64,000 nt of DNA from Pseudomonas sp. BBP2017 (GTDB lineage Bacteria > Pseudomonadota > Gammaproteobacteria > Pseudomonadales > Pseudomonadaceae), in NCBI RefSeq assembly GCF_003024385.1, contig NZ_PVZN01000006.1, positions 1-64,000 of the forward strand. Reading direction: 5' to 3'. Positions 25,001 through 33,550 of the stretch are shown here, in pieces. A program made the position numbers and the translations under genes. The notes under the pieces were generated by a model. The model worked only from the letters and a program-made list of their open reading frames with translations. It was not told where the DNA came from and ran no database searches. Numbering within the stretch: the first letter of the stretch is position 1; the number at the start of each line of letters is the position of its first letter.

Positions 25001-26332
25001 TTAGTGGTTGGCAGTCTTGCCAGCGGGAACAGCCTCTTTGCTGCGCCAGTGCGGCAGCGAGTTCCAGTAGCGCTGGCCTTTGGCATCGTCGTACATGCCT
25101 TCCCAGCGAGCGATGACCAGCACTGCCAAGGCGTTGCCGACAACATTCAGGGCAGTACGGGCCATATCCATGATGCGGTCGACACCAGCGATGAAGGCCA
25201 GACCTTCCAGCGGGATACCAACGCTGCCCAGAGTGGCCAGCAGAACCACGAAGGACACGCCCGGAACACCGGCAATACCCTTGGAGGTCACCATCAGGGT
25301 CAGCACCAGCAGCAGCTGTTGGCTGATCGACAGGTCAATACCATACAGCTGGGCAATGAAGATGGCCGCGATGCTCTGGTACAGGGTCGAACCGTCAAGG
25401 TTGAACGAGTAACCGGTCGGTACCACGAAGCTGCAGATGGCTTTCGGCGCACCATAGGCTTCCATTTTCTCGATCACGCGCGGCAGCACGGTTTCGGAGC
25501 TGGCGGTGGAGTAAGCCAGGACCAGCTCGTCCTTGAAGATACGCATCAGCTTCAGGATCGAGAAACCAAACAGGCGTGCGATCAGGCCCAGCACCATGAA
25601 GCCGAAGAAGGCGATGGCGAAGTAAACCAGCAGGACCAGCTTGGCCAGCGGCAACAGCGAAGCGAAACCGAAGTTGGCAACGGTCACGGCGATCAGCGCG
25701 AACACACCGATTGGCGCGTAGTTCATGATCATGTGAGTGACCTTGAACATGGCTTCGGAGACGCCCTGGAAGGTTTTCACCAACGGATCACGAATATCTG
25801 CCTGCAGGCTCGACAGGCCCAGGCCGAACAGTACCGAGAAGAAAATGATCGGCAGCATTTCGCCACGCATCAGCGCTGCGAAGATGTTCGACGGGATCAG
25901 GTTGAGGATGGTTTCGATGAACGCGTGTTCATGCTGAACCTCAGCCGCGGTGGCCTGATACTTGGAGATATCGACTGTACCCAGGGTACTCATGTCGATA
26001 CCGGCACCCGGATGGAACAGGTTGGCCAGCACCAGACCGACTACGATCGCGACGGTGGTGACCACCTCGAAGTAGATGATGGTCTTCAGGCCGATACTGC
26101 CGAGTTTTTTCGCATCGCCAACCCCGGCGATACCCACGATCAGCGACGAAATCACTATCGGGATAACGATCATCTTGATCAGGCGAATGAAGATATCACC
26201 AGCAGGTTGCAGGACGTTGCTGATCCACCATGCCTTTTCTGCACTGAAATGGTTCAGTAAAGCGCCGATTGCAATCCCCAGTACCAGACCGATGAGGATC
26301 TGCCAGGCGAGGCTCAGCTTTGCCTTCTTCAT
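25001..26332 (-). CDS. gltP: Glutamate/aspartate:cation symporter
   Basis: The 443-residue protein is a dicarboxylate/amino acid:cation symporter (DAACS family). The family core is visible: the serine-rich loop YSTASSETVLPRV (about residue 272), VVPTGYSFNLDGSTLYQSI (about 300) and SKGIAGVPGVSFVVL with the DRIMDMARTALNVVGNA helix. Start ATG 26332 follows AAAGGT and begins MKKAKLSLAW as in homologs; the frame is open 11 codons further up. It imports glutamate and aspartate with protons. A long antisense frame over it is a codon-bias artefact. Confidence 0.93.
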   Translation of the reverse strand: MKKAKLSLAWQILIGLVLGIAIGALLNHFSAEKAWWISNVLQPAGDIFIRLIKMIVIPIVISSLIVGIAGVGDAKKLGSIGLKTIIYFEVVTTVAIVVGLVLANLFHPGAGIDMSTLGTVDISKYQATAAEVQHEHAFIETILNLIPSNIFAALMRGEMLPIIFFSVLFGLGLSSLQADIRDPLVKTFQGVSEAMFKVTHMIMNYAPIGVFALIAVTVANFGFASLLPLAKLVLLVYFAIAFFGFMVLGLIARLFGFSILKLMRIFKDELVLAYSTASSETVLPRVIEKMEAYGAPKAICSFVVPTGYSFNLDGSTLYQSIAAIFIAQLYGIDLSISQQLLLVLTLMVTSKGIAGVPGVSFVVLLATLGSVGIPLEGLAFIAGVDRIMDMARTALNVVGNALAVLVIARWEGMYDDAKGQRYWNSLPHWRSKEAVPAGKTANH

Positions 26333-26540
26333 GTCGTTACCTTTTCTTCTAGTGGAAACGGTCACCAGGCTGAAAACCGCGACCCAGAGCTGTTTCCAGC
26401 GATCCGTATCGTTTTTGGCTATCCACCGGTGACACCGTAACAGGTCGCCGCAAGCGAGCGTAGGAACGCTCAGACCAGCGAAAAAGGCGCAACTATTCCG
26501 ACGCGGGGGGACTCCGTCTAATGCCGTAAACGACTGCCCT

Positions 26541-26555
26541 ATGCCGAATCGGCAT
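26541..26555. repeat. Inverted repeat ATGCCGA-A-TCGGCAT
   Basis: A perfect 7-bp inverted repeat around one base, about 210 bp upstream of the gltP start. Its symmetry is operator-like; no regulator can be named. Confidence 0.4.
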
Positions 26556-26603
26556 GAGGCTTATCGGCCAAAATGTACGCCACAATGGGTTATTCGACGA
26601 CCG

Positions 26604-26617
26604 TTCGGAATTCCGAC
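26604..26617. promoter_or_regulatory. Candidate AauR binding site upstream of gltP
   Basis: TTCGGAATTCCGAC matches the inverted repeat TTCGG-N4-CCGAA, reported for AauR (acidic amino acid uptake regulator), at all but the last base. It is 270 bp upstream of the glutamate/aspartate symporter start. AauR works with sigma-54; I could not find a convincing -24/-12 promoter between the site and gltP. Confidence 0.4.
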
Positions 26618-27000
26618 GATGGCCAAAGCGCCACATTTCGGCAGATTTGGACGTATCAAGCTGAGTGCACAAGGCCATTGTTCGCCAATCCGAATGCGTA
26701 AAATCGCCTCGACTCGAACACCTTGGCAGGGTGAAAAAATATCGATGTACGGTCGCGCAGAAATATGCGTCGGCGCGTCTGTCAGACAATCCCGAAAGAA
26801 AAGGTAGGAAGCGAACGATTGACACAGCGAGGCGGGAGTCAGATCAAGTGTTTCCCTCTGAAAGAAACCACCAGACCTGGAACCTCCGCCACCGCATCAC
26901 CCGACCCGGCCCTCATCGGAGGCACTCCTTGTACCCCTAGGCCCCTCCGACTCTGAAACAATCAGAGCAGCCCGGCTCCTTGGTCGTGTGCCGGCCTTCC

Positions 27001-27078
27001 TCAGGCGGGCACAACATAGAAGCCTGGCACGGCGGCGACAATGGCGATAATCAGAAAGGTGATAGCCCAACTCAACAT
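27001..27078 (-). pseudogene. Truncated DUF1328 (YtjA-like) small membrane protein
   Basis: The ATG at 27078 has a good ribosome site (GGGAGAA) and begins MLSWAITFLIIAIVAA, the typical start of DUF1328 proteins. The match ends after about 17 residues: the frame continues PGFYVVPA and stops at 25 residues, where intact homologs run to about 50 with a second helix. No second half was found in other frames. Probably a remnant, though a 25-residue single-helix peptide could still be translated. Confidence 0.6.
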
Positions 27079-27120
27079 GGTGATTCTCCCTACCGTTGTT
27101 GAAAGAGCTCCCCCCGGTGA

Positions 27121-27297
27121 CGCTACAGCCAGCAGGGACGGATCTTCTAACCGTTCGTCCAGGTCGGACGCAAGAAAGGCGGGGCTGGACTGGGGCTCGC
27201 ATTGTGCAAGGAAATCGTCCAGTTGCATGGCGGGCGCATGGGAGTTTATTCACGCCCCGGACAAGGTACTCAGTTCTACCTGGCCCTGCCGGTCTGA
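27121..27297 (+). pseudogene. 3' remnant of a sensor histidine kinase, KinB-like
   Basis: In the frame ending at TGA 27295 the DNA reads QQGRIF-stop-PFVQVGRKKGG, then AGLGLALCKEIVQLHGG, then YSRPGQGTQFYLALPV. This is the F/G2-box end of a HATPase_c domain. The in-frame TAA at 27148 stands where Glu of an RIFEPF motif is expected. Upstream the frame is broken (TGA 27118) and no other kinase part remains. In P. aeruginosa kinB-algB lies next to ampDh2, which is 1.7 kb away here, so this is most likely the scar of a lost kinB-algB locus. Confidence 0.7.
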
Positions 27298-27309
27298 AGC
27301 CTCGCTGTA

Positions 27310-28929
27310 TCAAGCTTCATCATCGATCCGCCGCGGGCCCGTGCGTCGGCCACGGGTAATCAGCTCAACGAACTGGCGGGCACTGAGCGGATGCGCAAAC
27401 AGCCATCCCTGACCATAATTCACCCCTTCGCTGTTGAGTAACATGGCCTGGTCTTCATACTCGATTCCTTCAGCAATGACCCGCAACTGCAGGGCATGCG
27501 CCATGCGGATGATATGTGGCGCCACACCGCTACTGGCTGCATCGTGACCCAGGGCGTCGATAAACGCCTTGTCGATTTTCAGACAGTCCACCGGCAGGGT
27601 CTGCAAGTACGCCAGGCTGCAATAACCGGTACCAAAGTCATCGATCAATACCTGGTGGCCCACTGCGCGCAAGGCTTGCAGATTGTCGCGGGCAACCACC
27701 ACGTCAATCAGCCCGCGCTCGGTGACCTCAAATGCGATCTGGCTGGCCGAGACATGATGCAACGCCAGCAAGCGCGCCGCCACCCGACCAATCCGCGGCA
27801 CCATGACATCGCAGGCAGCCAGGTTGATCGATACATAAAGTTGTCGATTGGCCCGCAACAGCTGCCCCAGTTGCTCGAGCACTCGCTGCAGGACGAAGTC
27901 AGTAATCTGCCGGATCTGGCCGGTATTTTCCGCCAAAGGGATAAACAGATCAGGACTGGTCAGGGTGCCGTCCGGTCGACGCCAGCGCACCAGGGCTTCA
28001 GCTCCGACACAACGGCGGCTGTTGAGTTCGAAGATGGGTTGGTACAACACCTGCAACTCGCCGCGACGCAACGCCCCCTGCAATTCGGAACTCATCGAGC
28101 GACGTTGCCGCATCAGTTGCAGCACTAGCCAACCCAGGGACCAAGCCAGCACCAGACTGCCGGGAAACAACAACCAGAGCACGCCATTCATCTTCAACGG
28201 CAAACTGGCACGCGGGGCAATCAAAACCAACTGATAGTCCGGCGATTTGGTCGGCATGCGGTAGATCAAGCGGTCGGGCAATTCTAGCAGGGCATCCATG
28301 GAATTCGGCGGCCAATCGGTCGAGGGCGGCCAGGTCTGGGGCGGGCCTAGCACCGGCACTGCACGTGTACCGTTATCCAGTACCACCAGCAAACTGCCTT
28401 CTGGCGGCAAATCGACCACATCCGTCAAATGCCCACGGGAGGTCGCGACCAGAAACTTGCCGCGACCGAGCATCAATGCGGCGAGGTTGTCGTCCGGTTC
28501 GGTAGTGGTATTGAGCCAGTAACTGTAGGTCGGCCCCTGAATGTCCGGAGGCCGCAACGGATTGATGGTGCGTTTGCCAATGCGGTTGGAACAGGCAACG
28601 GTGCCATCAACATAGGCCGCTTCATAGACGAAGCGGTAACGGAAACCGACCTGCCGCAGGACGCCCAACATCGCCGCATCACAGCCGCGCAGAGGTTGTG
28701 CCTGGAGCTCATCGACGCCTTCGCGCAACTGCCCGAAAATCTGCTCCAGACGCTCAAGGAAACGCTCGCCCTTGGCGTTCATCTGCTCACTTTCGCTTTG
28801 CTGCATCTGGTGCATGGCTACACCGATGCTGGCGACCAGCAACAGCACTGCGCTGGCCGAAGCCGCAAGTGTGGCCAGTAACCAGGGACGGTAGAGCAAG
28901 TGGCGCAGCACGGACAGGGCAGCTGACAT
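27310..28929 (-). CDS. CSS-motif EAL-domain c-di-GMP phosphodiesterase
   Basis: The 539-residue protein has an N-terminal transmembrane helix (about 15-35), a periplasmic CSS-type domain containing CSN in VACSNRIG (near residue 115), a second helix (LWLLFPGSLVLAWSLGWLVL) and a C-terminal EAL domain. The EAL signature EALVRW begins at Glu311; DDFGTGYCSLAYL, LKIDKAFI and EGIEYEDQ keep the metal-binding and catalytic residues, so hydrolysis of c-di-GMP to pGpG is expected. CSS-EAL enzymes (PdeC type) respond to periplasmic redox and DsbA/DsbB status; dsbA lies 4 kb away. Start ATG 28929 begins MSAALSVLRH; a longer frame lacks support. Confidence 0.9.
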   Translation of the reverse strand: MSAALSVLRHLLYRPWLLATLAASASAVLLLVASIGVAMHQMQQSESEQMNAKGERFLERLEQIFGQLREGVDELQAQPLRGCDAAMLGVLRQVGFRYRFVYEAAYVDGTVACSNRIGKRTINPLRPPDIQGPTYSYWLNTTTEPDDNLAALMLGRGKFLVATSRGHLTDVVDLPPEGSLLVVLDNGTRAVPVLGPPQTWPPSTDWPPNSMDALLELPDRLIYRMPTKSPDYQLVLIAPRASLPLKMNGVLWLLFPGSLVLAWSLGWLVLQLMRQRRSMSSELQGALRRGELQVLYQPIFELNSRRCVGAEALVRWRRPDGTLTSPDLFIPLAENTGQIRQITDFVLQRVLEQLGQLLRANRQLYVSINLAACDVMVPRIGRVAARLLALHHVSASQIAFEVTERGLIDVVVARDNLQALRAVGHQVLIDDFGTGYCSLAYLQTLPVDCLKIDKAFIDALGHDAASSGVAPHIIRMAHALQLRVIAEGIEYEDQAMLLNSEGVNYGQGWLFAHPLSARQFVELITRGRRTGPRRIDDEA

Positions 28930-29007
28930 CAAGAGATATCCAGTTGAATACCAAGAGGTATAGCAACTGCCGGCCAAGTCAGCCTGGCCGTTTGGCGGTA
29001 CCGGTAC

Positions 29008-29781
29008 TCAGCGGCTGTTGAGCACCTGCAACATCGCTGCCGTTTGAGCGTCCGCCACGCCATCAAAACGCTGGGGGCGGAAGCGCATCTGGAATGCCGC
29101 AAGCACATGCTTGGTACTGACGTCGTAGACGCCAGTCTGTTCGATGGCATAACCAAAGCGCGCCAATTGCTGCTGATACCAGCTGATACTCGGTGGATTG
29201 ACGCTAAACCGTGCCTGCTGCTGAGCCACCGCCCGCGCATCCGGCCACACACCCAGACCGGCATCGGCCAGACGCTTCCAGGGAAACAGCGGGCCAGGAT
29301 CCAGTTTGCGCAACGGCGCAATGTCACTGTGACCAATGATATAGCGGGGCTGGATGTTGTTGCGTTTGACGATATCTTTGAGCAAGGCGATCAGTGCTTC
29401 GATCTGCGCCTCGGTATACGGCTGCCAGACCCGTCCGGTCGGAGTATCGGTAAAGCCCGGGTTGACGATTTCGATACCAATGGAGCTGGAGTTGAGCCAG
29501 GTCCGGCCATCCCACTGACTGTCGCCGGCATGCCAAGCGCGACGGCTTTCATCGACCAGCTGATAGACGGTCGCCGGTGAGTCACCGACCAGGTAATGGC
29601 TGCTGACTTCACCATGGGTCAACAATTCGAGCGAACGCTCCAGCGGAGCGTTGGTGTAGTGCAGCACGACGAATTGAATACGGCCGTCCTGGTTGACGGA
29701 GGTATGGCTGCGGTCGATGCGCAAACCACTGCTGCAACCTGCCAGGGTCAACAGCAGGAGCGCGGTAATGATGGCTTTCAT
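29008..29781 (-). CDS. ampDh2: N-acetylmuramoyl-L-alanine amidase, outer-membrane lipoprotein
   Basis: The 257-residue protein has a lipobox ending at Cys16 (LTLAGC), an Amidase_2 domain and a C-terminal peptidoglycan-binding domain (about 190-257). Zinc ligands are visible: His41 in VVLHYT and the GHSDIAP segment with a following Asp in KLDPGPLFPW. The enzyme cleaves the amide between MurNAc and the stem peptide in the periplasm. Lipoprotein type, size and neighbours match AmpDh2 rather than AmpDh3. ATG 29781 is used because the signal peptide begins there. Confidence 0.9.
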   Translation of the reverse strand: MKAIITALLLLTLAGCSSGLRIDRSHTSVNQDGRIQFVVLHYTNAPLERSLELLTHGEVSSHYLVGDSPATVYQLVDESRRAWHAGDSQWDGRTWLNSSSIGIEIVNPGFTDTPTGRVWQPYTEAQIEALIALLKDIVKRNNIQPRYIIGHSDIAPLRKLDPGPLFPWKRLADAGLGVWPDARAVAQQQARFSVNPPSISWYQQQLARFGYAIEQTGVYDVSTKHVLAAFQMRFRPQRFDGVADAQTAAMLQVLNSR

Positions 29782-29842
29782 GGGGAAGGGCACATGTGAT
29801 GATCTGCAATGCAATAGCATAACGTATCCGCGCTACTGCCAC

Positions 29843-31858
29843 TTACCCCTGTTCGACTCGATTTCTACCCAGATGTTTCGCCCGGTACAGCGCTTCGTCG
29901 GCGCGCTTGAGGACTACCTCGCTGCGCTCGCCACTGCGAAACGCGCTGATGCCAATCGACAAGGTAATGGTCACTCGCTCGCCCTTGAAATGAAACGGGC
30001 AGGCTTCAATGGCCGCACGCAGGCTTTCCGCCAGCTGGTAACCGATTGGCATGGCAGTCTGCGGGATCAGCAGGACGAACTCTTCACCACCGAAGCGGGC
30101 GATGAAATCCCGGCTGCGCAGGTGTTTGCGCAACACGTTGGCAACAATCTTCAGGACCTTGTCGCCGGCCAGGTGCCCGTAGCTGTCGTTAATGCGCTTG
30201 AAGTGATCAAGATCGAGGATCGCCATCAGCAGATGACCACCGTTTTCCTGCCATTCCAGCACTTCCTGATCCACCCGCTCTGACCACGCGGCCCGGTTGG
30301 GTAGACCAGTGAGAGGGTCGATCAGGGCTTTCTGGCGCTGTTCTTCCAGGTGCTCGCGGTAACCCATGGCTTCCTGTTCCATGCTTGCGACGCGCTCAGC
30401 CAGGCCTTGCAGGCGGCTAGCCATGTCCTGCTCGCGCTGGTCACGCTGCTGCTGATGCTCGTCCATGGTGCCGAGCAAGCCTTCAAGGCGGTTTTCCAGG
30501 ATGTGCTTGAGGCTGTCCAGATCAGCAGCACCCTGCACACTACTTTGCAGGCCATCGACCTGTTCACGCAGCTGGCTATCCAGGTCACGTGCCGCAGAGG
30601 AGTTGTCGGCGTGGCCTTCGCTGGCTTCATGCAGGTGGCTCTGGAACGACTCCAGGCGCTCGTTGAGTTGTTGCAGATAAACTTCGAACTCATGCTGGCC
30701 ACTGTCGTTGATTGCCAGCATCAGCACGGCCAGGTCATCGAGCACTGGCAACAACTCGTACCAGTTTAGGCCATGCTCCAGGCGTTCGCGCATCGATTGC
30801 GCCTGAGCCTTGTGGCGCTCGGGCAGGCTCAGGTCATCAAGCAGGCCCAGCAGGGTTTCCTCGATATGCGCGGCGACCGAGCTGTAGGTCGGCTCGGTGC
30901 CGTCGGGCAGGGCGTAGTTAGGGTCCTGATCGAGCGCGTGGGTGACTTCAGGCTGATCATCCTCAGGTTCGTCCGGGCTTTGCTCGGGTAGCTCGGGCAA
31001 TGCCGGCAGTTCGGGCTCATTCGCGGCAGGGGGTAGTTCGAACAGTGCCGGTGCTTCGGCAGCAAGCACTGCAACCATTGGCAAATCGGCAGCCGGGCCC
31101 GGCTCGGCTTGCGTTGCTGCGCTGACTACGGCTTCGACCGGTGTTGGCTCCAACGTTTCGGTAACAACCTCCTGGGCCACCTCCAGCGGTTGCAGCTCGT
31201 CGATATCGGCAACAGCCTTGTCCTGCGGCTCAACGTCTCGATGGGCATGCAATACCGGCACAGGCGGCTCGATAGCCTCTGACGCCACCGCTACAGTTCC
31301 CGCCAAGGCCGGTTGCAGCACTTGCGCTTCAGCTTCGCGGCCACCGAACAGGCGCTGCAACAACCCTGGACGCTGTGCCTCTTCAGGGCGCTCAAGCGCA
31401 GACAGTGCCTGGCCTTGCAAGCCACTCAACTCGCCTAGTAGCAGCGGCACCTCACGGGACTGGCTAGCGCGGGCCTCGACCTGTTTGGCGAACTTTTTCA
31501 ACGGCCGACTGACGTCACTGGGCAACGGCAAGGTCTGCAACTGGGTAACCAGCGAGGTAAGGGCGGTGCTGACCTGAGCGATGCGGGTCTCGCGGCGTTG
31601 CTCGGAATCGAGCACGGCCTTTTCCAGGCGCGGGATCAGCCCGGCGAGGGCGGCGTCCATGTTGTCGGTGCGGATGACTTCGCGCATTTCCTTCATGCAC
31701 TGGTCCACTGCCCGATCGCTGCCTTCGGCGGCCAGGGTGCTGCGCACCAGACCACGGCGCAACAGGTCGAGGCGGGCTTCCCAACGGCGCTCGAGCTTCT
31801 CTTGCTGTTCGATACTCTTGAGGTACTTTTCTTTCCAGCGCTGGGCTTCGTCGGTCAT
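29843..31858 (-). CDS. dgcH: Diguanylate cyclase with long regulatory N-terminus (DgcH type)
   Basis: The 671-residue protein has a helical N-terminus (about 1-170), an acidic Pro/Glu/Ala-rich linker (about 185-330), a second helical region with coiled-coil (about 330-500) and a GGDEF domain. The active site is GGEEF at 590-594. An RxxD inhibitory site (RSRD) lies just upstream, so the enzyme should make c-di-GMP from two GTP with product inhibition. No transmembrane segment is seen. Size, lack of membrane anchor and position next to ampDh2 and an EEP gene match P. aeruginosa DgcH (PA5487). Start ATG 31858; a GTG four codons earlier is possible. Confidence 0.88.
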   Translation of the reverse strand: MTDEAQRWKEKYLKSIEQQEKLERRWEARLDLLRRGLVRSTLAAEGSDRAVDQCMKEMREVIRTDNMDAALAGLIPRLEKAVLDSEQRRETRIAQVSTALTSLVTQLQTLPLPSDVSRPLKKFAKQVEARASQSREVPLLLGELSGLQGQALSALERPEEAQRPGLLQRLFGGREAEAQVLQPALAGTVAVASEAIEPPVPVLHAHRDVEPQDKAVADIDELQPLEVAQEVVTETLEPTPVEAVVSAATQAEPGPAADLPMVAVLAAEAPALFELPPAANEPELPALPELPEQSPDEPEDDQPEVTHALDQDPNYALPDGTEPTYSSVAAHIEETLLGLLDDLSLPERHKAQAQSMRERLEHGLNWYELLPVLDDLAVLMLAINDSGQHEFEVYLQQLNERLESFQSHLHEASEGHADNSSAARDLDSQLREQVDGLQSSVQGAADLDSLKHILENRLEGLLGTMDEHQQQRDQREQDMASRLQGLAERVASMEQEAMGYREHLEEQRQKALIDPLTGLPNRAAWSERVDQEVLEWQENGGHLLMAILDLDHFKRINDSYGHLAGDKVLKIVANVLRKHLRSRDFIARFGGEEFVLLIPQTAMPIGYQLAESLRAAIEACPFHFKGERVTITLSIGISAFRSGERSEVVLKRADEALYRAKHLGRNRVEQG

Positions 31859-31886
31859 GCCTGGGTCCACAGAGGGGTGATGGCAA

Positions 31887-32741
31887 TTAGCTCAAAGCGG
31901 GCAGCGTATCCACAGCGAGGGCATCAGGCAAACGAATCTCAACCGCGACCGGAAGATGATCGGAAATAGGCTGGGCCAGCACCTCGACCCGTTCCAGCGT
32001 CAGGCTCGGGCTGAGCAGAATATGATCAAGGCAGCGTTGCGGGCGCCAGCTGGGGAAAGTAGCTTGCACCTGGGGCGCTACCAGCCCCAGATCGCGCAGG
32101 GGCGAGTGTTCAAGCAGGTCATTGGCGTGGGTGTTCATGTCGCCCATCAGTACCTGATGACGATAACCGCCAATCAGTTCGCGGATGTAGGCCAACTGCA
32201 GGGCACGGGTCTTGGAGCCCAGTGCCAGGTGCATCATGACCACCACCAACGCATCTTCGCCCTCGCCGAAGCGCACCAGTATCGCCCCACGTCCGGCCGG
32301 ACCGGGCAGAGGGTGGTCTTCAAGCAGTTGCGGCTTGAGGCGGCTGAGCACGCCATTGCTGTGCTGGGCAAAGCGCCCGAGGTTACGGTTGAGCTGCTGA
32401 TACCAATAAGGGAAGGCACCCAACTGGGCCAGGTGTTCGACCTGATTGACGTAGCCGGAGCGCAGGCTGCCGCCGTCGGCTTCCTGCAGCGCTACGAGAT
32501 CGAAGTCACCGAGCAGCTCACCAATCTTCTGCAGGTTGCCGGCACGCCCGGTGTGCGGCAGCAGGTGCTGCCAGCTCTTGGTCAGGTAATGCCGGTAACG
32601 TTCGGTGCTGATGCCCACCTGGATATTGAAACTGAGCAGGCGCAGTCGCCCATCCTCTGGCAGGCCGTTAGCCTGCAGGTGATGTTCGTTGACCCGCGGA
32701 TCGTGCAGGCCAACGCCTCGCTCAGTTCTCCAGCGGCGCAT
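31887..32741 (-). CDS. Endonuclease/exonuclease/phosphatase (EEP) family protein
   Basis: The 284-residue protein has the EEP fold, seen in LLSFNIQVG (about 34), ALQEADGG, MMHLALG, MGDMNTHANDL (about 200) and the terminal ISDHLPVAVEI. Catalytic Glu, Asp, Asn and His residues are present, so it is probably an active metal-dependent phosphodiesterase. Substrate (nucleic acid, lipid or sugar phosphate) is unknown. It lies 13 bp downstream of dsbA and is followed by dgcH, probably one transcript. Confidence 0.88.
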   Translation of the reverse strand: MRRWRTERGVGLHDPRVNEHHLQANGLPEDGRLRLLSFNIQVGISTERYRHYLTKSWQHLLPHTGRAGNLQKIGELLGDFDLVALQEADGGSLRSGYVNQVEHLAQLGAFPYWYQQLNRNLGRFAQHSNGVLSRLKPQLLEDHPLPGPAGRGAILVRFGEGEDALVVVMMHLALGSKTRALQLAYIRELIGGYRHQVLMGDMNTHANDLLEHSPLRDLGLVAPQVQATFPSWRPQRCLDHILLSPSLTLERVEVLAQPISDHLPVAVEIRLPDALAVDTLPALS

Positions 32742-32753
32742 AGTGGGCGCCGC

Positions 32754-33383
32754 TTACTTGGCGGCGCGCTCCTTCTGGATCAAGTAGTCGGCGACATTGA
32801 GGACGCCTGCAGGACCTTGGGCAGTACCGAGGTCAAAGCGGTACTTGCCGTTGACGACCATGCTTGGAACGCCAGTAATCTCATACTTCTTGGCCAGCTC
32901 TTTGGCCTGCTTAACCTGACCTTTGATGGCGAAGGAGTTAAAAGTGGCCAGGAACTTGTCCTTGTCGACGCCTTGGGTCGCCAGGAATTCGGCCATTTCT
33001 TCAGGCTTGGTCAGGTGCTTGCGCTGAACCTGAATAGCCTCGAACACCGCAGCGTGAACCTTGTTCTCGACACCCATGGCTTCAAGGGTCAGGAACATCT
33101 GGCCGTGAGCATCCCATGGGCCGCCGAACATGGCCGGAACACGCTTGAAGTTGACGTCTTCTGGCAGTTGCTCGGCCCATGGGTTAACCACCGGCTCGAA
33201 GCTGTAGCAGTGCGGGCAGCCGTACCAGAACAGCTCCACAACTTCGATCTTGCCTGGCTCTGACACTGCTACCGAGTTGCTTAGCTGGATGTACTCCTTA
33301 CCCTCTACCGGCTCTGCAGCTTGGGCAGTCATAGCGAATACACTGGCGGCGACCAGCGTGGCGCTGAGAATCAAATTACGCAT
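32754..33383 (-). CDS. dsbA: Periplasmic thiol:disulfide oxidoreductase
   Basis: The 209-residue protein has a signal peptide (cleavage near AQA-AEP, residue 22) and a thioredoxin fold with active site CPHC (Cys56, Cys59) and the cis-Pro loop GVPSMVV. It introduces disulfides into exported proteins, including enzymes nearby such as the cytochromes c. The upstream cytochrome c4 gene ends in an intrinsic terminator, so dsbA has its own promoter in 33384-33480. Confidence 0.95.
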   Translation of the reverse strand: MRNLILSATLVAASVFAMTAQAAEPVEGKEYIQLSNSVAVSEPGKIEVVELFWYGCPHCYSFEPVVNPWAEQLPEDVNFKRVPAMFGGPWDAHGQMFLTLEAMGVENKVHAAVFEAIQVQRKHLTKPEEMAEFLATQGVDKDKFLATFNSFAIKGQVKQAKELAKKYEITGVPSMVVNGKYRFDLGTAQGPAGVLNVADYLIQKERAAK

Positions 33384-33481
33384 GCTTCACTCCTGAGCAA
33401 TCTATTTGGTCGCCTCGACGCGACCTGCCGTAAGACAGGTCGAAGCGGGCCCGAGTTCGTTAGTGTAACGGCAGCGGGCAC

Positions 33482-33509
33482 AAAAAAGGGCGGCCGAAGC
33501 CACCCTTTT
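33482..33509 (-). terminator. Intrinsic terminator after cytochrome c4
   Basis: On the minus strand AAGGGTGGC (33507-33499), loop TTCG, GCCGCCCTT (33494-33486) with one G-T pair, followed by TTTT. A tetraloop hairpin with U-run. Confidence 0.88.
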
Positions 33510-33550
33510 CATCTTTACGCCGCAGTATTAACCCAGCGTTAAAGCGCGGA

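Larger units (their letters stand above)
26333..27000. other. Long intergenic region upstream of gltP
   Basis: About 670 bp with no supported gene; short frames on both strands have atypical composition and no recognisable domain. It holds two operator-like inverted repeats (26541 and 26604) and, near 26950-26966, a small CTCTGA/TCAGAG hairpin. It borders two decayed genes, so part of it may be the remains of a deletion. Confidence 0.6.

Noticed and set aside
24332..26260. 642-codon plus-strand frame over the SpmA/B-like gene and gltP
   Set aside because: It spans two real genes and the terminator between them in antisense; composition is that of a shadow frame.
26338..26600. Sigma-54 promoter for gltP
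   Set aside because: I searched for GG-N10-GC on the minus strand and found no site with the right spacing and sequence.
26493..26825. 110-codon minus-strand frame upstream of gltP
   Set aside because: Cys/Arg-rich odd composition, no ribosome site, overlaps the two operator-like repeats; treated as noncoding.
31956..33263. 435-codon plus-strand frame over the EEP and dsbA genes
   Set aside because: Antisense to two well-supported genes, with no domain.
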